The notes: generated by a model from the letters alone, not told the origin. Shown: positions 30,701 through 42,705, numbered from the stretch's first letter. The stretch is DNA of 64,000 nt from Apostichopus japonicus (GCF_037975245.1 NC_092566.1:9032001-9096000), one strand, 5' to 3'. Numbers and translations: made by a program.

Positions 30701-31556
30701 CGTGAAGTGACGTCATGTTTTACTAAGGTGTGATTGCATAACAGAAGATCTACCATTTTAATTTTTTTTAATACTATATGCTGTCTCCGAGTTCTTGACA
30801 TGCAAAACCTAAGAAACATTAAAAATCAAATTGTAAATCAAATTTTATTTTTGTAAGTTAAACTGATTGCTTTTGAAACATATCAGATATATTAGGCTAT
30901 ATTTTAGTTTCCAACAGAAAATGATTGGTTGAAAGAGTCTCATATGCCATTCGGTGTTATCGTCGATCATACGTTTTATATATTTTTCTCAATGAATATC
31001 GATTGATCGATCTAATTTACAACCTACTTAAAAAATTCAGAATCCCTTTGACATCAATATCTTGACGTAACTTTTTGCTGACGTCATCAGAATTGACTCA
31101 CACAAATATTTTTTAAAGTTTTTTTTTGTAAATGATCTCCGTTTTAATGATTCATGAAAATTCAAACAATTAATTTCCACTCTTAATTTGTTCTACACAG
31201 GTTTGTTTCCTGACCTACCACAGTTTCCAAGAGACGTACCCTACCCCACATCCTTCAGCCACTCCGCGGCCCTGCGACCATATATGAACGGACACTTTCC
31301 GCCGGGTGCATGGCTTCCAAGACCTTCTTTTCCATCACCATTTGCATTCCTTCTCAGTTCAGACCGACAAGGATCACTTTTACCTTCACTGGCTCCTAGT
31401 TCACTTCCGGCGGGACTAGCCTGGCAGCCTGGACCATTCCTGCCCCCTCCCCTTGCTCCTTTAGTTAACCATCAAGTTCATGCAAATAGTATCGAAAGTC
31501 TTCGCCAAAGGGCCAAGCAACACGCAGCAGCTTTGGGAATTTCCCTACCTGAGTAA
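24638..31556 (+). CDS. DMBX: DMBX homeobox transcription factor (complete, 4 coding exons)
   Basis: Joining 24638-24770, 27102-27277, 28785-29304 and 31201-31556 gives 394 codons plus TAA with no frame break; vertebrate DMBX1 is of similar length. Every junction is GT-AG. The N-terminal segment [19 protein letters not shown] (residues 35-53) is characteristic of DMBX. The homeodomain is residues 58-117 (QRRSRTAF start; W48, F49, K50, N51 = W105, F106, K107, N108), with the lysine-50 specificity of Otx/Gsc/Dmbx proteins. The linker is acidic and Ser-rich (about 149-170) and contains IKEE (216-219), a SUMO-acceptor consensus. A Pro-rich region precedes a C-terminal OAR motif, [18 protein letters not shown] (373-390). 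In vertebrates DMBX1 is a nuclear repressor of the developing midbrain/diencephalon, and a neural developmental role here is inferred. The ATG has A at -3. No second DMBX-like gene is present. Confidence 0.96.
27102..27277 (+). CDS. DMBX: DMBX coding exon 2 (homeodomain positions 1-46)
   Basis: Encodes residues 45-103, from DIILEARYG through helix 1, helix 2 and the start of helix 3 (PEARIQ). The acceptor is CCCCAAAGCAG and the donor CAG/GTGAGT. It breaks between homeodomain positions 46 and 47, the classic intron position of paired-class homeoboxes. The following intron (27278-28784) is phase 0. Confidence 0.96.
28785..29304 (+). CDS. DMBX: DMBX coding exon 3 (end of homeodomain, acidic linker)
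   Basis: Opens with [15 protein letters not shown], completing the recognition helix with K50 and N51. It then runs through an acidic, Ser/Pro-rich region to codon 276 plus one base. The acceptor is ACATCTTCAG and the donor CACA/GTAAGT. Codon use is more GC-rich than in the flanking introns. The following intron (29305-31200) is phase 1 and shows no other features. Confidence 0.95.
31201..31556 (+). CDS. DMBX: DMBX coding exon 4 (Pro-rich region, OAR motif, stop)
   Basis: The acceptor is TTCTACACAG. The exon completes Ser277 and encodes a Pro/Phe/Leu-rich segment and the terminal OAR motif, with TAA at 31554-31556. In family members the OAR region modulates transactivation. Its presence at the very end confirms the reading frame and shows that the gene is intact. 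Confidence 0.95.
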
Positions 31557-31649
31557 ATTACGGACATATATATAGGTTTATGTAAGTCATGTTACTTTAA
31601 GGGGGTTCCCCTAACATAACTATTATAAGAAGTTCCTGTTAAAGTAAGT

Positions 31650-31740
31650 ATATATACATATATGTATAGCCTATATGTAGCCTATATATATATAGCCTAT
31701 ATGTATATATAGCCTATATGTATATATAGCCTATATATAT
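31650..31740. repeat. TATAGCCTATATG-type short tandem repeat
   Basis: Several copies of AGCCTATATGTATAT with TA extensions, lying about 95 bp after the DMBX stop codon. Confidence 0.8.
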
Positions 31741-33487
31741 GGCGAAAAATTTCAGGACCTTTAATTCTAGGTTCTCTAAATCTAAATTGACTATAAGGAC
31801 TTTCAAAATGAGAGAGAAAAAATAGTTCTTCTGAATAGCCTCGAAATAATCAATTAACTACTTATTTGAAAAGAGGGGGAAAAAAACACTTTAAGTTTAA
31901 CTGTAAGTAGAGATCCTTTTCCTTGTGATTACGTCACACTAAGATGCATGTCATTTAAAAAGGCAAACTGTTTCGATGTTCAAATTGTTAAACATTTCCG
32001 GTTCTAACCAGGTCCGGATCCATTTTTTTTTAAAAGGACTCCATTTAGCAGAATCTAGGGCCCCCCCCCCCCGGAAAAACAACTAACTAAGAAAGGATAT
32101 TTTGCATTTAAGTTTATTTAGGCTATCGTAAATCCGGTCTGCAATTCGGTCTATACACGCAAGTTTTTACTAACCAATGCTTTCCTTTGTTGGTGTGGGT
32201 TTGAAAAGTGGGAAGGAGTAAACACACCTCCCACATACCCGTGGAATACCCACTTGCTGATTATTTCATTGAGGACAATAAAATCTATTTGGCGGTTTGG
32301 TCGTCATTTCACTAAAATATCATCACTGGGTCATCTCACGATAGAGATAGAGAGGGCGTTGTTTGGGGTAAACTTGTATAGTTTTTTGGTATAACTAAAA
32401 GTACATATATGAAGGATTATAATAATATACACTAACTATAAATCGTATAATATCTAATCTCTCTTATCGGTTTTTCATTAAAATTAATTTTCACTATTCA
32501 ACATTGTCTGTACAAGTTACTTGTTTAGAATTTTTTCTGTGGTACATTTTTTTTTCATGATTTCTTGACAGTGAGGCTTTAACTGAAATTGAATTTAGAA
32601 TCGTAAATATTTTTTTCTTCCCGTAGAAACAACTACTTTATTCTTTCATTATTTCTCAAAGTTCTCAAACTTTTTTTTTTTTTTTTCTCCTTCTCCCTTG
32701 CCAAAATTGGTTCGAATATTTTAGTTAAAACCAAAGAGTTTCTGTTCATTCCTATCAATTTCCAAAAATCCTCTTCCAATTTTGGTTTACAAAATATTTA
32801 TTAGATTTCTTGGCCAAAAATGTTTCATGATTTTCATTTATAGATTATTTTATTCGTTTGTCAAGGTAGCGAGCAGGCAACGCCGGCATATTCAATGTTT
32901 CGAAACGTCGTTTTCTGTTTCTGTTCTTCATATTTCGTCCGATAGCTCGTTTCAGCTTGTGCTTGGTGATGGCATATCTTTGATATATAACTTCGGCTTG
33001 GACCGGACCCCCTACCCCTCCCCCACCCCTTCTCCCACACACACACTTTCTTTTGAATTCTGAATCTTCAGGTTCAAAACGTTACAATCTGTGAGATCAA
33101 CTTGGTAAAGTCAAACACCGTACCCACAGAAACGACCCCCCCATCCCCCATTCCCCAGCCCCAGAGACACCATCTCCACCCCTAACTCGGGTCTGTTATA
33201 TATTCGTTTCTTGCAGCGCAAACGTGGTCCGCATTGCTCGTTCAGAACTTCTTCTTTTTTGTTGTTGATGTATACCTACATGTAAAGAGGCAAAGTAGAT
33301 AAAAATGAAATCAAAAGGGGGAAAAAAAGCTGTGCCAAAAGAAGATATATGTATATATTGTAAACTTGATGTGATAGTTAAAAGTATAAAACGAGACACA
33401 CTCTATTTTGTATTTTCTTTATGTAATAATTATTATACAATATTGTGCTGTGTATGTATATACTCCGCGAGATTCTTTTAGAAAGTT

Positions 33488-33493
33488 AATAAA
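33488..33493 (+). terminator. Candidate DMBX polyadenylation signal
   Basis: AATAAA, followed about 14 nt later by a genomic A run. It lies 1.9 kb after the stop codon, close to two Pumilio-type TGTATATA motifs. The alternative is the AATAAA at 32277-32282. There is no transcript evidence. Confidence 0.3.
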
Positions 33494-33775
33494 ATTTTGA
33501 ACCGAGAAAAAAAAAATCCTTGAAAGTTTCATTTTTCTTTTTTTGCATTTATATGGATTGGTCAGTTGGTATTATTATATTTAGAAACAAAACAGTTGTT
33601 ATTATTGTTTCTTTATGTTTGACTAACAGAGTTAACATCGGGTTAGTTCTGCCGGAGAAATGGAAGATAAACAGAGTATAAGTTTTATCTTCTCCCCTAT
33701 ACCCTCTCACCTTCTTTCTCCTTTCTCCTTCCTCCCACCCCCCCCCATCCTCCCTCAACATTCCGTATCATACCC

Positions 33776-33925
33776 TTCGGCTCCCTGACGAGGCGGTGTC
33801 AGGGGGATATACTTATCTGGTGCCGGCGGCCAATGAAAGGGCCAGCATCTACGGTAGCTAAGGAACAATTATGACTTTCAAAAGGGGACTCGGAGACAAA
33901 TGTGCCACCTGATCCCTATCCTTTC
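33776..33925. repeat. Dispersed repeat, copy 1
   Basis: Shares CCTGACGAG, a GCGGTG/GTCAGGGGGATA block and AAAAGGGGAC(C/T)CGG in the same order and spacing with 37000-37165. Family identity is unknown. Confidence 0.5.
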
Positions 33926-34307
33926 ATTCGATCCCCCCCACCAATCCTTCTAAAACTACAGGAGCTCATATCACTTCTCAGGTCGAAGGTGTGATTCAAG
34001 TTCAACTCTATAAAAGTATACCATATATTCATCGGAAGCAATATAACATCATATAGGGGAGGCCATGCATGTAATTTGTTACTTATTAGAAATATTAAGT
34101 AATGCCAGTGGCGTGAAAGGAATTACTTGATTTAATCATAAGAGTTAGAAGAGCAAAATGAAACAGATGACGCATTTAAGAAATAGCTTTGACAACTTTT
34201 TACAGTTCTTCGCTTTTTGGTTTCGATGATAATCGTAACTTTCGTATATAGTCATGCAGGCGGTTGAGTGTGTATCTGTTTATGTGTATGATGTGTGTGA
34301 CGCCTTG

Positions 34308-34595
34308 CTTGTAAACACGATATCTCAAGAAGAAATTCTTGGACCAATGTCATATTTACTATGTAGTTGTGACACGTTGATTTCAGGATCCCTGTTGTTC
34401 TTAGTGGTGTTAAAAGGTCATTTGGGGTCACCATGGGTCAAATTGTGAAAACCTTGTAAACACGATATCTCCAAAAGGGAAGCTAGGACCAATCTCTTAT
34501 TTAGTAGTTGTGACACGTTATGTACAACAAGAACGTTTTTTTTTTGTGGAGTTCAAAGGTCGTTTGGAGTTACCAGGGGTCAAATTGTGGAAACC
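34308..34595. repeat. Tandem duplication, about 144-bp unit
   Basis: CTTGTAAACACGATATCTC occurs at about 34308 and 34453. Each copy is followed at matching distances by GGACCAAT, GTAGTTGTGACACGTT, AAAGGTC(A/G)TTTGG and GGGGTCAAATTGTG. A third, truncated copy may begin near 34597. Similar units are, to my knowledge, widespread in marine invertebrate genomes. I cannot name the family. Confidence 0.8.
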
Positions 34596-36255
34596 TTGTT
34601 TTATAATCTACCGTATCTCCCACCGACCAGCCTATTATATAGTATGTGCGTTTCGCCTCATAAGGATAGGAGAGGCTGTTGGCAATTGGAATTAGGTGAA
34701 GGGCATCCGTAGATAAGAATCAGAAGTCTCGACCAAATCTCCATTGACTTTTAGTGTGTCGGTAACTTTCGGAGTTGCCAGGTACGTCGCTGCACATGCC
34801 TGCGCACAAAGGTGTGTAAATAACGTTGTACTGTTGGTACATACAACATTGCTATTGGAATGGACGATATAATTGCCAACCATTGGTATTATATCTCTGC
34901 TTCCGTTTTTGAAGCTTTCCGTCGTATCAGTTTGCAAATGTCGAAATCCAGTGCCAAATAATTTGGATGTAACCGTTTACGAAAATGATCTGTTGCCTAG
35001 TTAGATGTTTTAGAGACAAACCAGACGCAAAAAATGTTGGGGACCAGGTGGCTTAATGTACGGCTTAATGTACGGCTTATAGGTGTACCACATTGAGAAG
35101 CCTGTGGTTTTTGGTAGAGATCAATCTGTACGCTGATTACAAAAAAAGATTCCATCTCGGTCATCAGCTGCCAATGTGAGCATTGATTGTCATAACTCAA
35201 TGCCCGTTGCTATACTACTTAGATTGAAGTATGTTTTTCATCCTGGCTATACAGTCTATAGTGTGTCACATTCATATAATATCATTCATGTAGCATCATC
35301 GAAACCACACTGCAGTTTGGCTGTCTGGTAATTTGACAATATATACATATATACTACGATGATATGCTACCAAAATGTTACTGTAACAATGTCATAAAAC
35401 TAATGAACAATGGATTGCGAGGAGAATTTAGATGTCTTTATATTTCTCACTTTTTGCTATGTTTATGTTTCCCTTTCTATTGTTGGAATGAAGATGAACA
35501 ATTAAGAGGGACGTGGGGGGGGGGGGCGAAGCCCAAAAGGCACGTTGAAGGAATTGTGAGTATATACCATATACACCTCACCCCTCACCCTCACCGCTCA
35601 CCCCACACCCCTCACCCCGGCACCGCATCCCTACATGAACGTTCAATTGTCCTTCGCCTCCCTCTGACAACCTCAGTCAGTGGGACAGCTTCAAGTAGAC
35701 GATTTGTATTTGAAAAATATTTCGTTTCAAATCTGCTTTTACCTATACTTACATGTAGTAAAACATTTGATACCTTATAATCAATCGTCTTAAAGCGACT
35801 GAACAGACAGATAGTCCTGTTAGCAAGACAGAAGAGTTCCCTTGGAGTGACACAGTTGACTTCACACTGGCAGCGTGTGTGCTCAGATGATCGTCTCAAC
35901 GAGGAGCTGTTTTGGTGTCTTACTTCTGGGATTTCTTTCCCCCTTTTCTTTTCTGATTTTTCTTCTTCTTCTGCTTTTTTTCCCTTCCTTTTTTTCTGTT
36001 TTAGCTTCTCATGATTTGATTGAGCAGTCCTTTGGGTGCGTGTTGATTCAAAAGAGTTTAAACATACTGGATAGTGGACGGTACTTACGCTAGTAACAAC
36101 AGTAACTCTCGAAGAAACAGGAACAAAATACACACAGGCATAATCTGTCTTAGGTACATCCATACTACGGAAGCTTTTAAACTCATCAAATAAATGTAAA
36201 GTCACCGAGAATAAAACAAAACCACTCCAAAAGAAATTGATCTTGAAACTTTCAA

Positions 36256-36328
36256 GTATATATATATATATATAGCTTATATATATATATATAGCTTATA
36301 TATATATATATATAGCTTATATATATAG

Positions 36329-36381
<53 letters not shown>
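36256..36381. repeat. (TA)n with interspersed AGCTTATA
   Basis: TA arrays separated at least four times by AGCTTATA and then running into about 50 bp of pure TA. Confidence 0.9.
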
Positions 36382-36383
<2 letters not shown>

Positions 36384-36999
36384 ATTTCGTCAATATGATG
36401 ACGATCTGAACAACGGTGATGACAAGATTCTCTTTCTTGCTCTCATTTTGTAATTACAGAGACTTAAGACTTATAATCGCTATTATTTCTATAGTACTTT
36501 TATCAATAATATCGTGCATTGTTCAGAATATGATTTTAAATTATCCAATTAAGTCACCGACCTATTTCTCTGTTTTCCTTCTACAAGTACACAGCGGATT
36601 ATTAACATCTCCTGGATGCTGACATTGTTTGTGTTTTCGGTCAAACAGCTTTTGTTACAGCAGAAGCTCAGAAATCAAATGCAAGATTATAGAAGGACAA
36701 CGGTGAAAGTTTAAAGAAAAAAAAAAGAGCTTACTTCCTTCATATCATCATTTTGAAAATGAACTTGGTCTAGTTTCTAACGGAGTGAGAGAGAGAGAAA
36801 TAAATAATGACCTCATAATCAGATATATTCTTATTTGGATATTAATGCAGTTATGTGAGGTTTTATTTATTGAAAATATTTCAAAATGTATTAAAATTCA
36901 AACCATGCCTAAACATCGTTCAACCATTTAAAGATAATGAAGGAGTAACATATATTTGTTTATCAAACGTTTGTTACAGCGGGAACACTCTCATCATCA

Positions 37000-37165
37000 C
37001 CAAGCCTGACGAGGGGGGGGGGGGGGGCGGTGAGGGGATACATCACAGGGCCTGGCGTCAATTTGAGGGACCGAGAAAATATGAAGGGGACGGGAAAATA
37101 TGGGATATTTAAGAGTGCAAAAGGGGACCCGGTGACATCAGGGCCGCTGTCTCTCGAAGCCCATC
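37000..37165. repeat. Dispersed repeat, copy 2
   Basis: Relative of 33776-33925. It carries a 15-base G expansion (37013-37027) in the position of a short G block in copy 1, and it ends near GGGGACCCGGTGACATCAGG. Confidence 0.5.
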
Positions 37166-38155
37166 ACAATGTTATAAGGTCGACAGTTGGTTTCGTTCCA
37201 AATAATATTGAAAACAATTATACTTGCTCTCAAATGTGTTTAAGACTGTACTCTAAACATTCTCAAACCCTACAGATGCAAAATCATATCAGATTTAATA
37301 AGTAATCAATCACTGAACTACAATTTGTAAAACAAAACAAAATTTTTGTAAGGTTTAATTTAGAATTTCCAAAAGCTGCATTAACTTTGTGGAAATGTAC
37401 AGTTTCGGTATGAGAATTAGAATCCACATCTAAAAGACATAGTTCTCTCAAAGTCCTCATTTTTTTTTAATTTTTACAGTTGTCTTTATCCATAATCTGA
37501 TAGGGTTTGTGATGGACCTATCCCAAGTCACCCACCCTCACTCCACTATCCGCCCCCCCCCCCCCCCGCCTCACCCAAGAAATAAAAAATAAAATTTAAT
37601 TTGTATGTAGTATATTCACAAGAATTTTAGTTTTACCTTGATCCATGTTAAATTTCGAAATTATTTGGTACCTAAGTTCTATAATAATGATAAAAATGCG
37701 ATCCATTAACGTATAACTACACTTGATTTTTAAAAATCTACGCTACTGAAGAAAAGTAAAAATAAATGCACTGTATCTGAACTACATATACTTTAGAATC
37801 AATACGACACATTCAAATACGAAAAAAATACATTTAAATACTGACATTTTTCGTACGCCGGAAAGGACAGAGCGTCCACTTTGACGGTCAGAGCTTACTT
37901 GGTTTCGAACCTCAATAATCATGGCTACGTGTATGTCAATGCGTATAAGTTTAATTCAGTTTTCCGCATCGATGAATAGATCTAAACCATGCATAATATC
38001 TGCCTAGAATTAAACGATATTTGTTAGCATTCATGGAGTACATCTGTGCACGCTATAATAATGAAGACTGGGTTTACTTTTCATATGAAAGGTCATCGGT
38101 ATAAATTGGCTTAAAATGTAGCTTTCTGTAACGTACTTTGCTGAGGTAAGTATAC

Positions 38156-38468
38156 CAGTGCTGTGGCCGAGGGGATAAAGGCGTTGGCACTTGAAGCAAT
38201 GAGGCTTAGAAGCCGGGAAGTTAGGGGTTCGATCCCAGGCCGGGTCATAGTAAGGAGGGTTTTTCATCAAAAGGGCAATCTATTGTTTTCCAATCTAAAA
38301 TGACTTTCTAAATTTTTAAAAAAATCCATAAATTTGAGTTAGAATGTTGAATTGGAAGCCACCAGACGTGAAAGTTGTAATCCATAAGCCGCTTGCGGGC
38401 TTCTCCAACCTTCGAGGGTCACTCCAGCGCTGTAAAAATAACTGCCTGATTATTATGATTATTGTTAT
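38156..38468 (+). mobile_element. tRNA-derived SINE
   Basis: The head carries a Ser/Leu-tRNA-like A box (TGGCCGAGGGGATAAAGGCG, about 38164-38183) and a B box (GGTTCGATCC, 38226-38235) at spacing suitable for a class II tRNA with a long variable arm. This is an internal Pol III promoter. A non-tRNA body follows, ending in a conserved-looking block (AAGCCGCTTGCGGGCTTCTC, then GAGGGTCACTCCAGCGCTGT) and an ATT-rich tail (about 38450-38468). A clear target-site duplication is not visible, so the ends are approximate and the element may be old. It is too long, and too poorly paired at the acceptor stem, to be a functional tRNA gene. Confidence 0.8.
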
Positions 38469-40237
38469 GAGGTTTTGACTTTCTTTATGATTTATTCACA
38501 GCCAAGTTGTTGAGGTTACTCGGGCAGGCAAAATATTTCACTTATAAATAAGAAAAAAAAAATTTTCTAAAGGTGGCAGCAGTGACTTGCTTGTTGAAGT
38601 TTAATCATGGTGACCATTTATTTGACTTTCTAGCATATTTTGGGCCATATCGATGACCTTTAAAGGTGTCCAAATTTGGTGCAACTTTCGTAATTCTGTG
38701 GTACCGTTATCTCGAGGGTAAAAGGGGGAAAGCTCTGGAACCAGACTCTCTTATCCTTGTCCATCAAATCTTCATCAGTTTATGAAATCTGTATCTGGGA
38801 ATAATTTGCCATTTCATAAATAAAATATGTAATATTTCTACATTTGAAGTTAAACGACAATATCTCGGGGTCGTCAAATGGAACAAATCAGGTGCCTTAT
38901 AGACAGATAGGTATTTAAAATTGCGTATTAATCAGAGAATCTTTGTTTTCCATGTTATGATTGCCATATACTTGTTTGTGATACAGTCAAGCCACAAGTT
39001 ATGTGCCTATAATTAAAAACAAAATTAAGAAAACATACACTCAGCATTTGAAGCAAATCTTATTTACCTATATTATTCATGATCACTTTAATTACTGACA
39101 CAAATAATTCCTTTTGTCTTTCCTTGACCAACTTGTGTTTGATATAAATACAAGTTTACTCTCAGCTACCGTATATATATATATATACTTTTTGCTTTTG
39201 GATGGTATCAATGCTGACGTCTGCTAGAGTATCCTTTTTCGCGCCTCTTCTTCTAAAAGCAACTTCCCCCCTCCGTCACGGAAGTAGAGACTAGTAAGTT
39301 AACTTTTCTTAGTCCTCTAATTTAATGGAGTTGTGTTAGGATAAGAGCATATTAGCTCGCATTAAGTGACTTGCAAACACGCTAAGATATCGATGACTAT
39401 TGACTTTATCGACGGAGCGAGCAGTCGTAAGCTTCGCTAGCTTCAAACTGCTGGTACTTGTTTCTAAAATGCACTCGTTTCCGCTCGCTCGCTTCAGAGT
39501 GTTGAACTTGGACAAACAGGGAGTACTTGAGACATCAATCAATTTTAAATATATGTACAATTTAGCAAGGGAGGGGGGAAAAAGACAAAAAAGTTGGCTC
39601 CTAAGCAGGATAAGGAGACAACATACTCCACAAACTGAAGTTAAAAAGGTGAAACTTGTACGACTCTTGAACTAAAAAGATAAAGTAAGATATTTGGTAT
39701 TCAAATGAGATATTAGGAAAACAAGTTTGTCGTTAGAAAATCATTCGAGATGCCAACGTAAATTCCCCAAGAAACGACTTGACAAATTTGTGAGAAAGGA
39801 ACTCCTGGATGTTTGACAAGACGGATGTCGGGATCTTATCTAAGATGGGACTCTTAAGGTTTGTATTCTGGATGAGTTCTAACTGCTCTATACGGTTCAT
39901 CTTTCAAACGCCTAGAGAGAGAAGAAAGGAAGAGAAATTATTGATCAAGGAGAAATCCGGGAATTGAATTTAATACGCAACTCATCATCACTAAGTAGCG
40001 TATATCTGTCGTATATTGAGCTGTAAAATGTATAGCGTGACAAAAACACTGAACTTGATCATCCATGTAAGGTATAGGCGACTGTAAAGCTTATCGTCTT
40101 GTTGCCAAGGGAGTACGCGAGAGATAACAGGCTACCCATAATGCATTGTTCGGACAGGCATAAACACTTGATATAGCTCTATATTCTTTACTTTTAATTT
40201 GATTTGATGTTATGTTATTCATTCATTTATTTAACTG

Positions 40238-40239
<2 letters not shown>

Positions 40240-40289
<50 letters not shown>

Positions 40290-40290
40290 T

Positions 40291-40338
<48 letters not shown>

Positions 40339-40358
40339 CATATATATATATATATATT
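40240..40358. repeat. (TA)n microsatellite
   Basis: About 120 bp of TA with TTTA and TTCA interruptions. Confidence 0.97.
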
Positions 40359-41675
40359 ACACTTTGAATTCGATCTTACAAAATTGATTCATCCATTATA
40401 TTCCCTTCATAAAAAAACCGAAAATGTGTTTTAGTTTCATTCTCATATGTAAAAGAAAAATAATCAAATCTCCCATGTGGTATTATATTTTGATCTTTTC
40501 CTTTCATCGGGTTTTTTTTCCCCAATCAGGTCGAAAGTGTGAAGTTAGTAATTTAATTGTCTGACTTTTGAAATAGAAATCGTTTTTGTTGGTATGACGA
40601 TTAAAAGCATTTAGCTTTCTTTTTCTTTTTCTTTCTATTCTCCTAGTCTTCTTCTTTTGAAAAATATCAGACGGAAACTGACTCACAAACCTCGAACAAT
40701 AAATATTAACCAATCTAAAGTAGGTCGTGTGGTAAACCAAAACTATGATTTTTCTTTTTATGTTAAGCTTTAAAGAATAAATTAATCTCGCTTGGACTAA
40801 GGGGTGTCATGGATATCTGCATGCTTGTATTCAGATAAAACACATCGCTTATAATTAACGCATACTAATATATGTGTTGATACGCGATGGGTGGTGGCGT
40901 CCCAATCACAACCCGTCCTGACAACAGATATAACCAAACGAAGAATTTTCACCTTCTCGACACCCCTCGTTGTTTCCCCCTACTTGTTAACAAATCACCT
41001 TCGATACTATCGTGAAAATTGTGGTTATAGACATTTTTGGTATCTGTTAGAGTTTATAATAAATCCATGAATAGAAAAGAAAGGAAGGGAAAAAAAGGTG
41101 GCAATGCGGGTCGAAAGAAGGGTGTAAAGAAATCCTTTTTATTTTATAGGTTTTTTTCGTTTTGGAAAATGAGGGGCAAAATCTCAGCGGTACTATTGTT
41201 AGAATTTAACGGTCAATTAGGTATGGCTACAAAAGATATTTTCCACCCCTTTTATCTGTCACAAAAGTCCATGTATAGTTACGCAGTATGTAGAGACGGC
41301 TTAGTGCGGATTTCGATGAATAGTTTTATTGTTAATGTATGCAGATCTTTTACAGATGATATACTAAAGCTATATACATGGCTCCGGTTGGAGTTACTAG
41401 TAACGTATAAAGGTGTTGGGCGTAACAATAAGCAGGAAACGAACCCGAGAGGTTAAATAAAGAAACTTGTAAGGTAGATGATCGTCATCAAACTTTCGGT
41501 GGTTTCTATAGGGCCTTTCTTTTTATTTGTATCGTATTTTCTTGGTTTTGAACGGAGAGAATGTTTCTGACCGACACTGAAACGGAAGATATAATGAACT
41601 GTGTTCAAATTGTGTACAGAGCGACGCACGCTATCCGATATACTAAACAAAATTCAGTGACGTCATGCACAGTAA

Positions 41676-41677
<2 letters not shown>

Positions 41678-41731
<54 letters not shown>

Positions 41732-41755
41732 TATATAAATATATATATATATATT

Positions 41756-41794
<39 letters not shown>

Positions 41795-41799
41795 ATATT
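41678..41799. repeat. (TA)n microsatellite
   Basis: About 120 bp of TA with single G and TTTATA interruptions. Confidence 0.97.
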
Positions 41800-42663
41800 T
41801 GTAAAGAACTGATAATTTCTTGTAGGCGTATAACTTTTACAAAAATTCTTCCATCCTGGTTTGAACGATTGTGTAAAGAAGTGATTCTTTTTTATCATTA
41901 AAAACATCGGATGTATTGATCGAACGATTCAGAGGGAAGGGTACTTCATTTCCTTTACGAATCGAAATTTAAGACGACGCAGTGTTCACCTTTCGATTAG
42001 GATAAGATGCTTGACGTATTCCATTCGAAGTTTTATAGATTTTGAAATAACTGCACAAACTCATTAAACCTTCTACTGGCTCTTGTAATATCACTAATAT
42101 CGATTCGCTTTCCTTTATATCATTTTATTTCGCTATCAAATTTCTTTTCTTAAAGAAATTCACGCTTTCATCATTATTTTTTATGTTCAATATTTTTATG
42201 TCCTTTCTTGTTGCATTCATCATCATTTGCGTAGTAAAGGCTGTGACTATGACATCTTATCTAAATTCGATATTTTTCCTTATTATTGTTATTATTATTA
42301 TTTTGGTCATTTGGATTTGAATCATAAATTGAAGAAAGATACTATCCTTATGAATTCTTTAATCGATATTGATTAAAGACTGAGGTATATAAATTTATAT
42401 AAATAAATAGAGTAATGAAGTTTTCAACAAATTCCTGTACGTCTAACCTCCTGATATTCCTTTCATTGACAATTCATATATAGTGAAGACCCATAATTTG
42501 TCCAAGAAAACAAAAGAAACAAAAAATGGTTATTTTCCCTCTGATTTCGAATATCGAATATTTCTCAACAAAGCCAATTTTTGATTTGACCTTGACCATG
42601 AGAGTATACATATTATTTTTAAATTGTAATTACTTGGAAAATCCAGAACAGTGAAAAACTTTT

Positions 42664-42705
42664 AGCCTTCACCGGGATTTGAACCCGGGCCTCCGGTATT
42701 CATAG
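42664..42705 (-). mobile_element. tRNA-like 3' half (SINE or tRNA pseudogene remnant)
   Basis: On the reverse strand, CCGGGTTCAAATCCCGG forms a perfect five-bp T arm with a B-box-like core. It is followed by TGAAGGCT in the acceptor position. No matching A box or 5' half is present, since the sequence beyond is a TA-type repeat. It is therefore a fragment. Confidence 0.6.

Larger units (their letters stand above)
31557..33510 (+). other. Probable DMBX 3' UTR
   Basis: No coding signal follows the stop. The region has a TA/AGCC repeat (31650-31740), a C run (32061-32072), possible poly(A) signals AATAAA at 32277-32282 and 33488-33493, and two TGTATATA elements (33350-33357, 33455-33462) just upstream of the second signal. 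The true 3' end is unknown. Confidence 0.4.
33511..38155. other. Gene-free region downstream of DMBX
   Basis: No supported gene. It holds two related dispersed-repeat copies (33776-33925, 37000-37165), a tandem duplication of about 144 bp (34308-34595), a short TTAATGTACGGC duplication (35052-35080), a TA/AGCTTATA array (36256-36381), and G and C runs (35515-35526, 37013-37027, 37553-37567). A 197-codon reverse-strand frame (35612-36205) has no recognised domain and no ATG at its first codon. Confidence 0.5.
38469..42663. other. Gene-free region
   Basis: No supported gene. It holds a weak relative of the 34.3-kb tandem unit near 38640-38760, TA tracts (39174-39187, 40240-40358, 41678-41799) and otherwise AT-rich sequence. 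A 139-codon frame (41037-41456) is Lys/Arg-rich and unrecognised. Confidence 0.5.

Noticed and set aside
35612-36205. 197-codon reverse-strand frame
   Set aside because: It begins with GTG, has a low-complexity Lys/Glu run and no recognisable domain, and I see no supporting splice or promoter context.
38156-38236. tRNA gene
   Set aside because: A and B boxes are present, but the acceptor stem does not pair, the spacing is irregular and a SINE body follows.
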